From Amycolatopsis sp. QT-25 (GTDB lineage: Bacteria > Actinomycetota > Actinomycetes > Mycobacteriales > Pseudonocardiaceae): a DNA stretch of 64,000 nt. This document shows, one piece after another, positions 25,668 to 35,700 of the stretch; position 1 is the first letter of the stretch; every line of letters starts with the position of its first letter. Both the position numbers and the translations under genes were made by a program. The notes under the pieces are model-generated. The model saw only the letters and a list, made by a program, of their open reading frames with translations. It searched no databases and was not told where the DNA came from. The stretch spans positions 3,348,001 to 3,412,000 of the forward strand of contig NZ_CP120210.1 of assembly GCF_029369745.1 (NCBI RefSeq), written 5' to 3'.

Positions 25668-26345
25668 GTGCGTGACAAGGATGGCCGGAAGTAGGAGCAC
25701 AAGCCTCTCGAGGCGCTGCGGATGCGGGCGATCGAGCAGGTCGCCGCGGGTGCCCATCCGGAACAAGTCGCGGTCATGCCGGGGTTTCACACGGGTGGCT
25801 GGTCAAGGCACGTGAGGGCGGCAAGGCCGCCTTGAAGGCCAAAGCGGTGCCGGACCGCACGCCCAGGCTGCCCGCGACACAGATCTCCCGGTTCTACGGT
25901 TCATCGCAGGCGTCGAACCGCGGCAGTTGCCGTTCGAGTTCGCTTCGTGGATAAGGGAAGTGATCGCCCACGAGTTCCGCGAGAAGCTGAGCGTGGTCAG
26001 CGTTGGCCGACTGCTGCGCATCATGGGCATGTCTCCGCAGTGTCCCCTGCACCGCGCCTACCAGCAGGACCGGACGCCGTGAAGGCATGGAAGACCGAGC
26101 GGTTCCCGGCCATCCGCGCCGAGGCCGACGCGACAGTATTTCGCCGACGAGGCCGGAATCCGCTCGGACATCACGCCGGCACCACGTGGGCGCCGGTCGG
26201 GCAGACCCCGGTCGTGGCGAACACCGGAGCCCGCTTCCCGGCGAACGACCAGAATTCGTCAGACACGCCCGGGGCGAGTCACCTGCCGCTTCGAAGGCCG
26301 CAAGCGGCTCCCCGCGTGGCCACGTCTCATCCGGAAGTGAAGATC
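25668..26345 (+). pseudogene. decayed IS630-family transposase
   Basis: Read across several frames, this stretch gives pieces of an IS630-family transposase unlike the intact copies in this window. Successive fragments read ALRMRAIEQVAAGAHPEQVA, then a frame with FEFASWIREVIAHEFREKLS and VGRLLRIMGMSPQCPLHRAY, then WKTERFPAIRAEADA, then YFADEAGIRSDHHAGTTWAP with GQTPVVANTGARF. The FADEAGI piece holds the first catalytic Asp. There are in-frame stops and at least three frameshifts, so it cannot make a transposase. Terminal repeats were not located. Confidence 0.7.
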
Positions 26346-26371
26346 TCTTTGCGTTGCCGCTGGCGCTGTCG

Positions 26372-27313
26372 TCAGGAATGCACCTCGGGATTGCCCCAGC
26401 CCAGCTCCGGCAGGTTGTTGGAGAGGCCGCCCGCCATCCGCGCGCCGGTCAGCAACGGGCTTTCGGTCGTGCCGGGCCGGTAGGACTGCAGCTCCAGGCG
26501 CAGCACGTCGGTGACATCCACCCTGAACACTCGTGATCGCCCGAGCCGGACGGTCTTTTCATCCCGCAGCACTCCGTCCAGGAAGACCTGGAAGACCCCC
26601 TCTTGGCTCGCGTCGGTCGCGTCGTCGAGGACGCCGACAGTAGACTCGAACCGGCGGTAGCTCCTGCCCAGATTGAAGCTGATCGAGCCTCGCGGGCTCC
26701 GCGCGAAGTCAGTGCAGCGGTGGATGACGCTGTCGCCGAAAAGGCGGTTGTCGATTCTGACCGGACCGATCCGCACGTCGGACGAGCGGCTGATGGGCGG
26801 GAGACGGGTCAGCCGCATTGAGTCCGGTACTCCGGGGTTCGGGATGCCGTTCGACGTCCCGAGGTGGTCCCGAATCGAGTCGACGAGGTGCTTCAAGTCG
26901 TATACCGCCGAGCGGTGGTGAATCCGGAGGTACTGGCGGCGGGTCAGGTCCGCGATCGACGCGGGGAGCTCGGTGACCTCGGGCATCTTGTGGTCGCCGA
27001 CCAGCACGGGGATGACGGGCCTCCCGCTCGCGATCGCCAGCTCAATCTCGGTGCGCACCCAGTCGGCAGGCGCGTCGATCCGCCGGCCGCCTTCCTTGTC
27101 CCGGTCGAGCCAATGCGGCCCGATCACCGCCAGGAAGACCGAGCAGTTCGACGCCGCCTGGATCAGGGCCGGATCGAAGACCACTCCCTTGGGGATCGCC
27201 CGGCTCGAGCGGAAGACGTTGTCCTCGCCGAACACCAGGCACAGCTTCTGATCGATCAGCACAGCGGTGTCCTGCGCGTCGCCGTTGCGGAAGTTGATGA
27301 AAATCTCGGCCAT
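26372..27313 (-). CDS. TIR-domain protein with C-terminal NPCBM-like domain
   Basis: A 313-residue protein without signal peptide. Residues 1-150 form a TIR fold: EIFINFRNGDAQDTA (strand A and first loop), VFLAVIGPHWL, and WVRTEIELAIASGRPVIPVLV with the conserved Glu of NAD-cleaving TIRs. Residues 180-300 resemble the NPCBM/NEW2 carbohydrate-binding module, with an RSYRRFESTVGV-like core and VFLDG. TIR enzymes in bacteria degrade NAD or make signalling nucleotides in anti-phage defence. It follows the membrane-anchored NPCBM-like gene by 26 bases, so the two form an operon. The combination suggests a sensor-effector pair; this is inference. Confidence 0.85.
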   Translation of the reverse strand: MAEIFINFRNGDAQDTAVLIDQKLCLVFGEDNVFRSSRAIPKGVVFDPALIQAASNCSVFLAVIGPHWLDRDKEGGRRIDAPADWVRTEIELAIASGRPVIPVLVGDHKMPEVTELPASIADLTRRQYLRIHHRSAVYDLKHLVDSIRDHLGTSNGIPNPGVPDSMRLTRLPPISRSSDVRIGPVRIDNRLFGDSVIHRCTDFARSPRGSISFNLGRSYRRFESTVGVLDDATDASQEGVFQVFLDGVLRDEKTVRLGRSRVFRVDVTDVLRLELQSYRPGTTESPLLTGARMAGGLSNNLPELGWGNPEVHS

Positions 27314-27339
27314 GGGTTATTCCTTTGCTTCTTCGCAGG

Positions 27340-28335
27340 TCAGCTTCCGGACGCGACGACGTACGGCGATCCCCAAACCGCGTTACCGCTCCTGCAGGGT
27401 TTTCCGGGGGCGGTGGTGAACGACGTCCTGAGCTTCACCGCGAAGACGCCGGCGGGGAGTTCGGCCGACAGCGGCTTGGCTTCTCCCGGATTCACCAACA
27501 CGGTCTGTATGGCGTTCACCGCGTCGTCGTTGACGAAAACCTCGAACTTCACCCCGAGCTCAGGTGAGGAGGTCGAGTCCGTTCCTACCGCCTTCACCTC
27601 CAGCCGAGTGAAGTTCTTGAGGCGAAACTGCTGTTCACGACTGTAGGAACTACTGTTGCACGTCGCCAACGTGTTCCACAGTGAGTTCGGGTACGGCGTC
27701 AGCTGCACGTCGTGATCCCCTCGCGAGAAGTTCCATTCGTCGTCGGGGCGCGGCAGATCGAGCAGGAAGACAGGTGACCCCTTGGGTGCGCTCGCACCGT
27801 CTCCGGGAACGGCAGGAACCGCCGAGCCGGTGGAGGACTTCGTGGTCGACGTCGGCGGGGCCGTCGTACTCACCGCCGAAGACAGGCTCGTTGGCGGTAC
27901 GACATTGATCGTCGTGGGCGCGGCTGTGACCTGCGCCGGTCGCGATGTGGTTACACGGCCGACGACGAAGGTTCCTACCAGCAGCAATATGACGGCGACT
28001 CCCGCCAGAATCAAGCGGGTCCGCCGTCGTGGGCTCCGCAACCTGCTCACCTTCCGGCCGGCGAGAGCTGACGTCAGCTCCCGAGCGAAATCAGCGTCCC
28101 GCGTGACCACTTCGCGAACGTGGAGCTGCAGCGTCTCCGATTCGACGGTTCCCGAAGGTCGCTCGACGAACCGTTCGAAGACCTCGGCGAGGAACGGCTC
28201 AGAAAGTCGGGCTTGCACCCGGCTGAGCAGATCCTCCAACGGACCGTTGTACGCGCCGGGCCCCTCTGCCGACTTCCGTATGAGGTAGTGCGACAGCACA
28301 GCCACCACCGTACGAGCCAGCTTGTCTTCACTCAT
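27340..28335 (-). CDS. single-pass membrane protein with extracellular NPCBM-like domain
   Basis: A 331-residue protein. Residues 1-95 are a helical cytoplasmic domain, followed by an arginine-rich stretch and one membrane helix (about 107-127, LILAGVAVILLLVGTFVVG). A Ser/Thr/Pro-rich linker leads to a C-terminal beta domain (about 195-330) with the NPCBM look: RLEVKAVGTDS, KFEVFVNDD and FAVKLRTSF. Two or more Cys (CNSSS, PCRSG) may form a disulfide outside the cell. It precedes the TIR-NPCBM gene in the same operon. The layout suggests an envelope sensor coupled to the TIR protein. The cytoplasmic domain is not recognised. Confidence 0.75.
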   Translation of the reverse strand: MSEDKLARTVVAVLSHYLIRKSAEGPGAYNGPLEDLLSRVQARLSEPFLAEVFERFVERPSGTVESETLQLHVREVVTRDADFARELTSALAGRKVSRLRSPRRRTRLILAGVAVILLLVGTFVVGRVTTSRPAQVTAAPTTINVVPPTSLSSAVSTTAPPTSTTKSSTGSAVPAVPGDGASAPKGSPVFLLDLPRPDDEWNFSRGDHDVQLTPYPNSLWNTLATCNSSSYSREQQFRLKNFTRLEVKAVGTDSTSSPELGVKFEVFVNDDAVNAIQTVLVNPGEAKPLSAELPAGVFAVKLRTSFTTAPGKPCRSGNAVWGSPYVVASGS

Positions 28336-28500
28336 TTGAATCTCCGACTTTCCGCTCGCGATTCACTGACCGACGAGCATACGCAAGAGAAACGATCTTC
28401 GACACGCAGGTATGGATGTTCAAGTCAGCCGAGATCATTTCGTGAGAATGAACTCGAAGGCCTGATGATTGACCTGAAAATGTCCACTTTTTGCCCACAT

Positions 28501-28839
28501 TCAGCAGTTCTGGACACAGCCTCGTCGACGCATTTCGAAATAGTTTCCAGTTTTCGATATCGATAAGATGCTTTGGCGAAGGTGTTCGATCCTGACGGAG
28601 ACGAGGTCGGCGCCGTCGACGCGTTTGCCGATGTCGGCCTGTGTTGCCGAACAACATCTGAAGGAGCGGCCCTGGGGCAGCCACTCGATCACTCGGCAGG
28701 TGGCCACCTCGAAGCCCACACAGGAGGGCACGTCGGCGTCGGATCCGGTCGCGGCGTACTCGAGACGGAACCGTCCTCCTGAGAACCGGCTGTTCAGCGC
28801 ATAGTGGGTCTGGGCAGATCCTTCGTGGACGGCCAACAA
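28501..28839 (-). CDS. hypothetical or remnant protein
   Basis: An open frame of 112 codons from a TTG. Its middle part, with HYALNSRFSGGRFRLEYA and FEVATCRVIEWLPQG, looks protein-like rather than random. No good ribosome-binding site is present and an in-frame stop lies just upstream, so it may be the tail of a decayed gene. No family is recognised. Confidence 0.3.
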   Translation of the reverse strand: MLAVHEGSAQTHYALNSRFSGGRFRLEYAATGSDADVPSCVGFEVATCRVIEWLPQGRSFRCCSATQADIGKRVDGADLVSVRIEHLRQSILSISKTGNYFEMRRRGCVQNC

Positions 28840-29019
28840 GAGATCCGCCCCAGCAAGTCACAACCTCCGTCACTCACGGAAGACCACCAGCGCCGACCAC
28901 GGCACCGCCACGAAGGTAACGAGCCAGGCTCGGATTACTCGTCGACGATGCGGACCATGTGCGGCTGGGCCAAGCAGTAGGCTCAACAACTAAAGAAGCC
29001 GTCAAAACGATGATCACCG

Positions 29020-29986
29020 CGGGTAGACAAAGCAAATGTCCGAGGGGTCCGTCTGCGGATGCTCGTAATCGATGAGCCAGCCGCCGAAGTAGTGCGCCGG
29101 ATCTTTGCCGAGTACCTGGATAGGCAGGGTGATCGAGCGATAGCGAACGGGCTCAATCGGGATGGGGTCCCTTGCCCTTCGGCTCGGCGGCCGGAGCAGA
29201 ACCGGCATCGGCTCGCCGATGGCTGGCAGGGCAGCACAACGCGATCGATCCTGGAGAACCCGCGCTATACGGGCTATGCGGTCTTTGGACGGTCGGCTCG
29301 GCAGGAAATGCTGTTCGACCCCGATGACGTCGCTGCCGGCAACGTCGTGCGGTTCCGGCGAGCCAAACCGGATCGGGTGGTTCGGTCACGTAAGCCCGCA
29401 CACCCGAAGATCGTCTCGGTCGAGGACTTCACGCAGGCACAGTCGATCCGGCGAGCTAAAGCGGCCGGCGGGCTCCGGACGGTTCGCAAGGCCGAACGCG
29501 CGGGTCGCCCGGTGAAGCACGTGCACCTGTTCCGCGGTCTCATCCGGTGTGCCGGCCTGCTCACGCATCCGCCGCCCACGATCTATCTTCGGAAGGAGCC
29601 GCTGCGGGACGCGGTGAACGGCTGGATCGGTGGGTTGTTCGACCGGCAGAGCATCGGGCGAACCGTCAGCCAGCTTGTGGGCGCTCAGCCAGCGCCCCGA
29701 GCCGAGGGCGATGGAGCCGCGAGCAAACAGCTGGTGGAGGCGGAGGCCAAGCTCAGGCGCTTCCGGGACGCCATCGCCGCTGGCGTCGACCCGACGGCGC
29801 TGGTCGAGAGCATCCAACGAGGCTCAAGCGGACCGAGCGGCGGCGCAGGGAGCATTAGCGGCCGCGGGCGAGCCTGCGGGAATCACCGATGCCGAGGTCT
29901 ACGCGATGATCGACTCGCTCGGCGACATCGGGGCCGCGCTCGCCGACAGCCAGCCGGGCAAGCTGGCGAGGCTCTACGGGATTTGA
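29020..29986 (+). pseudogene. decayed large serine recombinase
   Basis: The frame gives the recombinase domain of an actinomycete large serine recombinase (VVRRIFAEYLDRQGDRAIA, NGLNRDGVPCPS, STTRSILENPRYTGYAVFG) and a later coiled-coil segment. The catalytic resolvase domain with its Ser nucleophile, normally the first 150 residues, is absent. The zinc-ribbon region after FRGLIRCAGL is deleted. Near 29815-29825 the frame shifts, the coiled-coil tail continuing in another frame as AQADRAAAQGALAAAGEPAG to LARLYGI, stopping at 29986. It is therefore inactive and probably the residue of an integrated element. Confidence 0.8.
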
Positions 29987-30010
29987 GGCTTGACCTGCGG
30001 TACGACAACG

Positions 30011-30041
30011 AAAAAGAGGCCGTCTACGCGACGACCTCTTT
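30011..30041 (-). terminator. terminator hairpin of a lost tRNA gene
   Basis: Read on the minus strand, a 12-bp stem with one mismatch (arms 30030-30041 and 30013-30024) is followed by a run of five T. It lies 19 bases beyond the tRNA 3'-end relic and is oriented to end its transcription. Confidence 0.6.
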
Positions 30042-30059
30042 GGGTGTGAATAATGCGGG

Positions 30060-30080
30060 TGTCCGAGGGGGGAATCGAAC
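30060..30080 (-). tRNA. tRNA 3'-end fragment, probable attachment-site relic
   Basis: On the minus strand this reads as the T loop (GTTCGATTCC) and the 3' acceptor strand CTCGGAC plus discriminator A of a tRNA. The bases to its right do not continue into a tRNA: no D-arm, anticodon arm or complementary 5' acceptor strand can be found. A tRNA 3' end with its terminator next to a serine-recombinase relic fits an integration junction. The isoacceptor cannot be assigned. Confidence 0.5.
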
Positions 30081-30538
30081 ACCTGTCCGTTGCATCCATG
30101 CGCGGGATGCGTGTTCATGGGACCGACCATAGCTGGTACTGGCGGGTTCCTGCCAGCCGGTCGTTTTGATCGCAAAAGCTTTTGAACAGCAACTTTGCGG
30201 CTTCTGATAGCTGTGTTGGGCCGGATGTGAGCTCGTGATCTCCTGCGACGCCGTCATGGCGAGAATGAGGGGCCAGGGGGCACCTCGATGTTGTTCGCGG
30301 TAGGAGCTGGCTTGGCCTGTCGATCGTCCCTGGTCTCGTCGTCGGTACGCCTGCCAAGTTAAGCCGTTATGGTGCCTCGTTCAGCGGCGCAGCCGAGTCG
30401 GCTACGAACATCAGTGAGCTGCGGCGACCCACGGTGGGCCTTCGTGACCAGCTTCCGCCGATGGGTCCTGGCTGCGCGAGTGATCAGTCACCACCCCCCT
30501 GCATGGTCACCGGCGGTCAAACAGACCCAGTGGCTAGC
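30081..30538. other. non-coding or decayed segment left of the IS630 copy
   Basis: About 460 bases between the tRNA relic and the insertion sequence. The frame from 30369 into the IS is open but shows no known family. It might hold part of the gene that continues beyond the IS at 31725, but the frames do not join cleanly. Confidence 0.35.
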
Positions 30539-30540
30539 TA

Positions 30541-31724
30541 GTGCCTCATCAAGGAAGGTTGGTGTGGTAACCGTGTTGTGTGGACGTCTGGGTTGTTGAT
30601 GGCGAGGCTGGTCGGTGGAGGTGAGCCGTGGCGCGTCGGCCGGAGGTGTTCGCGCGGTCGTTGGAGCCGGGGGAAGCGCAGCGGCTGGTCAAGATCACGT
30701 GGTCTGCCCGGGATCGGGTGCGGCTGCGGCGGTCGGGGATTGTGCCGGCCTCGGTGCAGGGCCGGTCCGCGGGTGAGATCGCGGTGATGTTCGCCGCGAC
30801 CGAAGGCTATGTGCGGGAGGTGATCCACGCGTTCGACGATTCCGGGTTCGCGGCGTTGTCCCCAAAATGGAGGGGCGGCCGACCAGCTAAATTCGGGCCG
30901 GCCGCCCGTAACCAGATCTGCCGCATCGCCGCCTGCAAACCGGCTGAGCTGGGGTTGCCGTTCACGACCTGGAGCCTGAGCAAGCTGGTCGGCTACCTTG
31001 CCGGGCACGCCTGGATCAGGGCCAGTACCGAAACCGTCCGGCAGATCCTGCGCAAGGCGGGCGTGTCGTGGCAGGCAACGAAGACCTGGAAAGCCGGCAA
31101 AGATCCGGACTTCGTGGCCAAGAAGATCCGCATCCTCGACCTCTGCGATCATCCGCCTGCCGACGGACGGGTGATCTGTGTCGATGAGTTCGGGCCGCTG
31201 AACCTGCAACCCCGCCCCGGCCGCGGCTGGTTCCCCCGCGGTCGCCCGGCCCGGTCGCGCGCCACCTACACCCGCACCAAAGGCATTCGGCACATGTTCG
31301 GCGCGCTCGACCTGGCTACCGGGCAGATGTCCTACCGGTTCCGTGACCGCAAACGCTGGCCGCAGTTCCTCGACTTCTGCAAACAACACCGCCGCCGCTT
31401 CCCCGCCGGGAAGCTCTACCTCGTCTGCGACAACTACGGACCCCACGCCAAAGCCGAGGTCGCCGCGTGGTGCGCGGCCAACGACATCGAGCTGGTCTAC
31501 ACGCCCACCCACGCGTCGTGGCTGAACTGGATCGAGTGCGAGTTCACCGCGGTCCGCTACTTCACCCTCGACGGCAGCGACTACCCCAGCCACGCCACCC
31601 AAGAGACAGCGATCACCGGCTACCTCCGCCGACGCAACCGCCACAGCCACCCCAAACACCACTCCGCCGTCAACTCCAAAATCCGCCGCCCGGATTACCT
31701 ACCCAACGTTGCTTGATGCGGCAC
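30541..31724 (+). mobile_element. IS630-family insertion sequence, copy A
   Basis: An 1184-base element bounded by imperfect inverted repeats of about 30 bases, beginning GTGCCTCATCAAGGAAGG on the left and, read inward, GTGCCGCATCAAGCAACG on the right. A TA dinucleotide flanks each end (30539-30540 and 31725-31726), the duplication expected for the IS630/Tc1/mariner group. It carries one transposase gene. An almost identical copy lies inverted at 57625-58808; one base difference seen is at 30570. Confidence 0.95.
30628..31716 (+). CDS. IS630-family transposase, copy A
   Basis: A 362-residue single-ORF DDE transposase. An N-terminal helix-turn-helix region (SAGEIAVMFAATEGYVREVIHAF) recognises the terminal repeats. 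The catalytic triad lies in ICVDEFG, LVCDNYGPH and LNWIECEF. Protein sequence is identical to the copy at 57633-58721 and no frameshift is seen, so it is probably active. It inserted at or inside the gene now starting at 31727. Confidence 0.95.
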   Translation: MARRPEVFARSLEPGEAQRLVKITWSARDRVRLRRSGIVPASVQGRSAGEIAVMFAATEGYVREVIHAFDDSGFAALSPKWRGGRPAKFGPAARNQICRIAACKPAELGLPFTTWSLSKLVGYLAGHAWIRASTETVRQILRKAGVSWQATKTWKAGKDPDFVAKKIRILDLCDHPPADGRVICVDEFGPLNLQPRPGRGWFPRGRPARSRATYTRTKGIRHMFGALDLATGQMSYRFRDRKRWPQFLDFCKQHRRRFPAGKLYLVCDNYGPHAKAEVAAWCAANDIELVYTPTHASWLNWIECEFTAVRYFTLDGSDYPSHATQETAITGYLRRRNRHSHPKHHSAVNSKIRRPDYLPNVA

Positions 31725-31726
31725 TA

Positions 31727-32593
31727 GTGGGCGCCGATGACCGGTGGCCCGATCTCGGGGTCATCGCGGAGGCCAACTTCTGGCGATTCTTCGGCAACCA
31801 CGGGCAAGGCGCGGCAGAAGTCGCACTGAACACCGCCGCCCGCAACCGTAACTACGTCCTCCGGATCGGGTCCCTGCCAGGCGAATGGGGCGACATCGGG
31901 CCCGCACTTCTTTACGACGCCGCCAAGGTCCACGTGCACGAATGGCACGGTGACCCCCGTGACGCAGGGTTCCTCGGACGTAACCGCAACCTCGCGGTCA
32001 TCTCACCGCGAGACCTGCCGGACCAGAAGATGGACCTGTTCGCCACACACGGGCACCCGAACGGGGATCTCAGGCTCCAAGACGTCCACCGGTTCAGGCC
32101 CTACGGCCGCCGCACAGTCCGCCCCGCTGCGGTACTCGCCGACTGGTTCGGTCATCCCTCCGGCCCAGAGTTCGAGCCGGACACCTACGCCGAACATTTC
32201 GACGAAGTCGCGCACTACGCGCCTCGGATGCTGTTTCCCGACGGAATCCCGGTGCCCGGCGACCATTCCTTCGACTGCAGGGCACTGGACTACCTGTGTG
32301 GACGGTGGGTGAAGGACCGCCGTATCGGTGGAGTCGGCTTTCATCACGTCGGTGAGCTTGCCCGGGTCTACACTCCTACGAACTTTCCTGCCCCGAATGG
32401 TCGCCCGCCGACGCAGATCGACGGCGCCGTGCTCAACCCCCGGGCCGCGGAGATGCTCGTGCCCGGCAGCGTCCAGGTTCATGAGCCAGTCGAACCCAAC
32501 GAGATGCGGCCTGGCCGTAGGTGGCGGAGAAACGACCATAAACGGTCCTCGTTCGCACTCAGCTTCACCGCTGACGATACGAGTGGGGCGTGA
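31727..32593 (+). pseudogene. 5'-truncated endonuclease/exonuclease/phosphatase-like gene
   Basis: The open frame runs from within the right end of the insertion sequence to 32593, giving about 288 native residues. The C-terminal RRNDHKRSSFALSF resembles the last His motif of the EEP (DNase I-like) fold, and long repeats of the style RNRNLAVISPRDL and FATHGHPNGDLRLQDV fit that fold loosely. The first catalytic half is missing because the IS630 element sits at its beginning. No start codon with a ribosome site exists in the remaining part. Family assignment is tentative; truncation is clear. Confidence 0.5.
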
Positions 32594-32786
32594 GCCGAAT
32601 TTACTGCGTGCATGCGCCTCCGCTTCGGCGAACTCGGATGGCTGTACATCCCGACATCCGCGCGGAATCGGGGTCACGGACACACCGATGCTGCGGTGTT
32701 GGGTGTCGGTCACTCGTTAGGTTGGAGATCTGGTGACCCGCCTCCACAATGGATCGAAAACCCCATGGTGACGGCACGATGGCCGG

Positions 32787-35700
32787 ATGCCTGACAAGAT
32801 CGCGATCGTGGGTGTGGCCTGCCGGCTGCCCGGTGGAATTGACGACCTGGACAGCCTGTGGTCCCTACTGTGCGATAGCCGCGACGTGGTGGGCGCCCCG
32901 CCCGCGGACCGGTTCGACCTGGACCGCTATCACGACACCAACCAGATGCGGCCGGGCAAGTCCTACACGTTCGACGGTGGCTACCTGGACGACGTGGCCG
33001 GGTTCGACGCGGAGTTCTTCGGGATCAGCCCGCGTGAGGCGCTGAGCATCGATCCGCAGCAGCGGCTGGTGCTGGAGCTGGGCATCGAGGCGCTCGACGA
33101 CGCCGGAATCGCGCCGGACTCGCTCAGGGGCTCGGACGGCGCGGTGTTCGTCGGCGCGTCGGTGATGGACTATGCGGGCCAGAACATGGTGACGCCGGAG
33201 GCGATCGGCCCCTACACGAACTCCGGCGCGGCGCTGTCCAACACCGCGAACCGGCTGTCCTACCACCTCGATCTGCACGGGCCGAGCCTGAAGGTGGACA
33301 CCGCGTGCGCGTCGGCGCTCAACGCCGTGCACCTGGCGTGTGAGCATCTGCGCCACGGCGGGGGCGGGGTCGCGTTCGCGGCCGGGGTGAACCTCCTGCT
33401 CAACCCGATGAGTTACGTCGGCTTCGCCAAGGCGGGTTTCCTGTCGCCGACCGGCCGCTGCAGCCCGTTCTCCGCCGACGCCGACGGGTACGTGCGCGGC
33501 GAGGGCGCGGGGGTGGTGGTACTCAAGCGGCTGGCCGACGCGCTGGCCGACGGCGACCGGGTGCACGCGGTGATCGAGGGGTCCGGCACCAACAGTGACG
33601 GGCACACGATCGGGCTGGTGCTGCCCAGCGAACAGGCCCAGGAAAGCCTGCTGCACCAGGTGTACCAGCGCTTCGCCCTCGATCCGGATGAGCTGGTCTA
33701 CCTGGAGGCGCACGGCACCGGAACGCCGATCGGCGACCCCGCGGAGTGCACGGCGATCGGGAACGCGCTGGGCAAGCGCCGCTCCGGCGAGCCGCTGCCG
33801 ATCGGGTCGGTGAAGGCCAACGTCGGGCACCTCGAACCGGCCTCGGGCATGGCCGGGTTGTGCAAGGCGATCCTGGTGCTGCGGCACCGGCAGATCCCGC
33901 CGACGCCGAACGCGAGCCCGCGCAACCCCGACATCGACTTCGACGGGCTGGCGCTGACCCCGGTACCGCGGGCGCGGCCGACCGGCGCGGGAAGCATGGT
34001 CGGGGTCAACTCCTTCGGCTTCGGCGGCACGAACGTGCACGTCGTACTCGGCGCGCCGCCCGTCGTACCGCCTGATTTGGCGTCGATTCCCCGCCGGCAT
34101 GGGAAAGTACTGCCGGTCGTGGTGTCCGGCCACACCGAGGCCTCGGTGGGCGAAGCACTGTCTCTGCTGGATGAACGACTGGCCGGCTGCACGGATTTCC
34201 CCGATCTCGCCTACACGGCTTGGTGCCGGCGTGGTCAGCACGCCTACCGACGGGTGGTTCTCGCCGACTCGGCGGAGCAGGCGAGGCGCCGGCTGGCCGA
34301 GCCGGGCAGCACCCAGCGCGCGACCGAGCGGGGCAAGGTGGCGTTCGCCTTCTCCGGGCACGGTTCGACCTGGCCGGGCATGGCCGTCGACCTGCTCGAC
34401 ACCGATCCGGTGTTCGTCCGGACCATCGCCGAGATCGACGCCGTGCTGGAACCGCTGGTGGGCTGGGGGGTCGGCGACGAACTGCGTGCGACCGAGCCAC
34501 GCCTAGGCGACACGAGCGTGGTGCAACCGGTGCTGTTCGCGGTGCAGGCCGGCATCGCCGCGGTGCTGGCGCAGCACGGACTGCGCCCGCAGGCGGTGTA
34601 CGGGCACAGCGCCGGCGAGGTCGCGGCCGCGTTCGTCGCCGGGGTGTACGACACGACCCAGGCCGTGGAACTGGTGGTGGCCCGCAGCCAGGCACAGGCG
34701 AAGACGGCGGGCACCGGCACCATGGCCGCGGTCAACCTCTCTGTCGGGGACACCGAGGCCCTGCTCACGGCTTATGACGGGCGCGTGGAGATCGCCGGGG
34801 TCAACAGCGGCACCGACGTCACCCTCGCCGGTCCGCGCGAGGACTTGCGCGACCTGGCCGGGCGGCTCGCCGAGCGCGAGGTCTTCTGCCGGCTGCTGGA
34901 CATCGACTACCCGTTCCACAGCGCGGCGATGGACCCGCTGCGGCCCGGGGTGCTGGCGGCGCTGGCCGATCTCGCGCCGAAACCGGCGGCCACCGAGTTC
35001 GTCTCCACTGTGTCCGGCGGTCCGCTGGCCGGGGAGTCGTTGGACGCGGAGTACTGGTGGCGCAACATTCGCGAGCCCGTCCGGTTCGACACGGCCACCG
35101 ATCATTTGGTCGCTGCCGGGTTCGACACGATCATCGAGATCGGCCCGCGACCGGTGCTGCAAACCTATCTCAAGCGGGCGGCCAAGGACGGCGTGCTCGC
35201 GGTGCTGCCGACCCTGACCATGGCCCACCCGGGGCCGCGCGCCCTGCTGGCCGCGGTCGAGGCCGCGCTGGCCTCCGGAGCGGAGACCCCGCAGGAGCAG
35301 TACTTCCCGCGGCCGGGCAGGGTCGTACCGTTGCCCCGCTACCCGTGGCAGCACGAACGGTTCTTCGTCGGCAGCAAGTACGCCTGGAGCGGCGTCCCGG
35401 CAGCACCCGACCACGTGCTGCTCGGGGACCGGGCCGCGGTCGCCGACCCGACCTGGCAGTCCACAGTGGATCCGGCGCGGCTGCCGTGGCTGAGCGGGCA
35501 CCAGGCGAGCGGCACGGCGATCATGCCCGCCGCCGGATACCTGGAGATGTGCTGGGCGGCCGGGCAACTGGCGCTGGAGGCGCCGGCCGAGGCGTGCGAT
35601 CTGCACATCACCAGGCCCATGGCCGCCCCCGAGGACGAGTCGGTACTGCCGCGCATGCAGGTGTCACTGTCCGAAGAGGACGGTGTGTTCCGGGTGGCCA

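Noticed and set aside
28328..28873. 181-codon minus-strand frame upstream of the membrane protein
   Set aside because: Arg-rich translation without domain; the alternative frame 28501-28839 looks more protein-like, though also doubtful.
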